A DNA stretch of 64,000 bases from CAZOJJ01 sp964580105 (GTDB lineage: Bacteria > Bacteroidota > Rhodothermia > Rhodothermales > Rubricoccaceae): the NCBI GenBank assembly GCA_964580105.1, contig CAZOJJ010000003.1, positions 1 through 64,000 on the forward strand, written 5' to 3'. The notes below the pieces were generated by a model. That model did not search any database. It had not been told where the DNA came from and saw nothing but the letters and a program-made list of their open reading frames with translations. The translations under genes and the position numbers were made by a program. Each line of letters starts with the position of its first letter. Position 1 is the first letter of the stretch. Shown in pieces: positions 61,989-64,000 of the stretch.

Positions 61989-64000
61989 ATGCGATTTCGG
62001 ACCCTGTGCGTGCGGGCCGGTCTCCTGATGGCGATGGCGGCGGTGCTGGGTGCGTGCGGCCCGGCCGAAGAGGAGGCCGGCTCGGTCCCCGCATTCCTGA
62101 ACGTCGGCGAAACCGTGGCCTACGTCGGCGCCGAGGCGTGCGCGCAGTGTCACGAGGAGATCTACCGGAGCTACCAGGCGCACGGCATGGCGCAGTCGTT
62201 CTACCGCCTGACGGCGGAGAACGCGGTGGAGGACTACTCGGGGGTCGTCGTCCAGCACGCCGCCAGCGGCTACTCCTACACGGCGTACCGGGACGGGGAT
62301 CGGTTCGTGCAGGAGGAGTTCCGGCTTGGGCCCGACGGGCGGAAGACGCACCGCCTCGTGCGCACGATGGACTACGTCGTGGGCAGCGGCTCGGCCGCGC
62401 GCACGTACCTGACGGAGCAGGGCGGCCGGTTCTACGAACTCCCGCTGACGTGGTACACGCAGGCCAACGGCGGCCGGGGCGGCTGGGCCTTCAGCCCCGG
62501 CTACGACGCCTACAACAGCCGCTTCGACCGGGCCATTCCCCCCCGCTGCATGGCCTGCCACAATGGGGTTTCGGAGCCGGTCCCCTTCGTGGAAGGCGCC
62601 TACGTCCACCTCGCCGACGGCATTGACTGCGAGCGGTGTCACGGGCCCGGCCAGCTCCACGTCGAGGCGCGCCTGGCCGATCCCGAGCCGGCCGACTCCA
62701 TCGACCTCACCATCGTCAACCCGGCGCACCTCCCGCTCGACCTCCGCCTCGACGTGTGCCAGCAGTGCCACACCAACGGGACCGTGTCGGTGCTCCGCGA
62801 GGGGCGGGGGGCGTTCGGCTTCCGGCCCTCTCAGCCGCTCGCGGCCCACGTGGCCATCTACGCCCTGCGCGCGGACGAGCCGGGGCGCATCCGCGTCATC
62901 TCCCACGCCGACCGCATGCAGCAGAGCCCCTGCTTCATCGAATCGGGCGCGATGGACTGTGTGACCTGCCACAACCCGCACGAAGGCTTTCGCGATGCCG
63001 GGCCGGCCTACTTCGACCAGACGTGCATCGGGTGTCATCCCACCGGTCCCCTGGAGGCGCGGATGCCGACGCCCGTGCTCCGGGCGCAGCACACGGCCGA
63101 GGCCAACTGTTTCGGCTGCCACATGCCGAAGGTGCAGGCCGACGACGCACCCCACGCCTCGTTCACCGACCACTACATCCGCGTCGTCCGCGACGACCGC
63201 ATCGAAGGGGTGACGGAAAGCGGGCAGGGTGCGCTCGAGCCCTACTTCGAGCGCGACCGCGACGGCCTCGAAGCTCAGACGTACCTCGGCATGGCGAACG
63301 TGATCTACGGGCGGCAGCAGGGCGATGCGGCCCGCATGCGCCAGGGCATCCGTCTCCTCGACGGCGCGCTCGCCGAGGCGCCCGAACGGGGCGAGGCGCA
63401 GTTCCTCCTCGGCTACGCCCGGCTCCAGCTCGGGCAGGCGCGGGCCGCCGTTCCGGCGCTGGAAGCGGCCGTCCGGATCGGGCCCGACGTGCCGGAGCGG
63501 CTGAACGCCCTCGCCCAGGCCTATGAGCAGGCGGGCGGCGAGCTGGCGCGGATCGAGGCGCTCTACCGACGCGCCCTCACGGTACAGCCGAAGGCCGCCG
63601 ACATCCGCGTCAACCTAGGGCGCTTCCTGGAGACCCAGGGCCGCGTCGAGGAGGCGCTGGCCGAGTACCGCCGGGCCACCGACGACGACCCCGTCCTGGC
63701 GGCGGCCCACTACAACCTGGGGACGGTGCTCCTCCGCCTCGGCCGGGCCGGCGAGGGAGAAGCGGCACTGCGTGAGGCGCTCCACCTCCAGCCCGATCAC
63801 GCCGATGCCCTCGCCAACCTCGGCGTGCTCCTCGCCGGCCGCGGACAGGTCAGCGAGGCGCGGGACCTCTTCGCGCGGGCGGTCGCGGTGCAGCCGCAGA
63901 ACGCCAACGCCCTGGCCAACCTCGCCCTCGCCCTCGCCCAGCTCGGCGACGCCGCCCGTGCCAGGGAGTACGCCGAGCGTGCCCTCGCCATCCAGCCCGA
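61989..64000 (+). CDS. Multiheme cytochrome c with TPR repeats (partial)
   Basis: The frame runs off the window end. The lipoprotein signal (lipobox LGAC) is followed by a cytochrome region with seven CxxCH heme motifs: CAQCH near residue 51, then CMACH, CERCH, CQQCH, CVTCH, CIGCH and CFGCH (to about residue 380). After that come tetratricopeptide repeats (about eight visible, such as AEAPERGEAQFLLGYARLQLG and AADIRVNLGRFLETQGR). It is probably an envelope electron-transfer protein whose TPRs bind partners. No catalytic residues of known nitrite or hydroxylamine reductases were seen. Confidence 0.85.
   Translation, partial: MRFRTLCVRAGLLMAMAAVLGACGPAEEEAGSVPAFLNVGETVAYVGAEACAQCHEEIYRSYQAHGMAQSFYRLTAENAVEDYSGVVVQHAASGYSYTAYRDGDRFVQEEFRLGPDGRKTHRLVRTMDYVVGSGSAARTYLTEQGGRFYELPLTWYTQANGGRGGWAFSPGYDAYNSRFDRAIPPRCMACHNGVSEPVPFVEGAYVHLADGIDCERCHGPGQLHVEARLADPEPADSIDLTIVNPAHLPLDLRLDVCQQCHTNGTVSVLREGRGAFGFRPSQPLAAHVAIYALRADEPGRIRVISHADRMQQSPCFIESGAMDCVTCHNPHEGFRDAGPAYFDQTCIGCHPTGPLEARMPTPVLRAQHTAEANCFGCHMPKVQADDAPHASFTDHYIRVVRDDRIEGVTESGQGALEPYFERDRDGLEAQTYLGMANVIYGRQQGDAARMRQGIRLLDGALAEAPERGEAQFLLGYARLQLGQARAAVPALEAAVRIGPDVPERLNALAQAYEQAGGELARIEALYRRALTVQPKAADIRVNLGRFLETQGRVEEALAEYRRATDDDPVLAAAHYNLGTVLLRLGRAGEGEAALREALHLQPDHADALANLGVLLAGRGQVSEARDLFARAVAVQPQNANALANLALALAQLGDAARAREYAERALAIQP

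Overview
This is a very GC-rich, gene-dense bacterial window, most consistent with a marine Rhodothermota/Rhodothermia lineage (Rubricoccaceae-like). The evidence is several proteins with type IX secretion (T9SS) C-terminal sorting domains, a PorV-type barrel, a TonB-dependent receptor with a carboxypeptidase-like N-terminal domain, DUF2480 and dodecin genes, many LxxC-type lipoproteins, -10-like TAnnTT promoters and few Shine-Dalgarno sites. The taxonomic call is an inference from gene content. The 100-N run at 36855-36954, set inside a tandem repeat, shows that the sequence is a scaffolded draft assembly.

Layout. 1-5.1 kb: small lipoprotein, M32 carboxypeptidase, PriA helicase and a small PD-(D/E)XK-like protein. 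5.1-13.5 kb: AIM24-family protein, lipoprotein, T9SS cargo, ribulose-phosphate epimerase, secreted EEP-family nuclease with T9SS tail, Gfo/Idh/MocA-like oxidoreductase and CCA-type nucleotidyltransferase. 13.5-26 kb: small envelope protein translationally coupled to a TonB-plug receptor, lipoprotein, 6-phosphofructokinase, NAD(P)-binding protein, deoxynucleoside kinase, a second barrel protein, a truncated polysaccharide deacetylase, hemolysin III, dodecin, and a TSUP/GT87 pair. 26-38 kb: lipoprotein, S41 protease, EamA transporter overlapping ZapE, histidine kinase, a four-gene operon joined by ATGA overlaps (two paralogous membrane proteins, methyltransferase, ATP-grasp ligase), DUF2480 and cysteine desulfurase. 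38-45 kb: two tandem lipoprotein alpha/beta-hydrolase-fold proteins whose nucleophile serine is replaced by glycine, GNAT, tRNA-Glu(CTC), an Asp-box lipoprotein, a frameshifted lipoprotein and UvrB. 45-53 kb: a probable type IV (modification-dependent) restriction locus (four-helix-bundle protein, EVE-McrB-like GTPase, DUF2357/PD-(D/E)XK nuclease) enclosing an inverted metallopeptidase/GNAT pair, followed by a rhodanese-SufE-GDPD operon. 53-64 kb: a strong promoter and structured leader before a TonB-dependent receptor, a large T9SS-type secreted protein, PorV, and a seven-heme cytochrome with TPR repeats cut by the window end.

Two themes run through the window. One is short direct tandem arrays, mostly of 12, 15 or 18 nt, including three separate arrays of exactly five 12-nt units; several lie in or beside coding sequence. 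The other is very tight packing, with many ATGA start/stop overlaps and convergent genes sharing palindromic stop codons (CTAG, TTAA). The most interesting functional candidates are the EVE-McrB/DUF2357 locus, the paired pseudo-hydrolase lipoproteins, and the ATGA-coupled membrane protein/methyltransferase/ATP-grasp operon.
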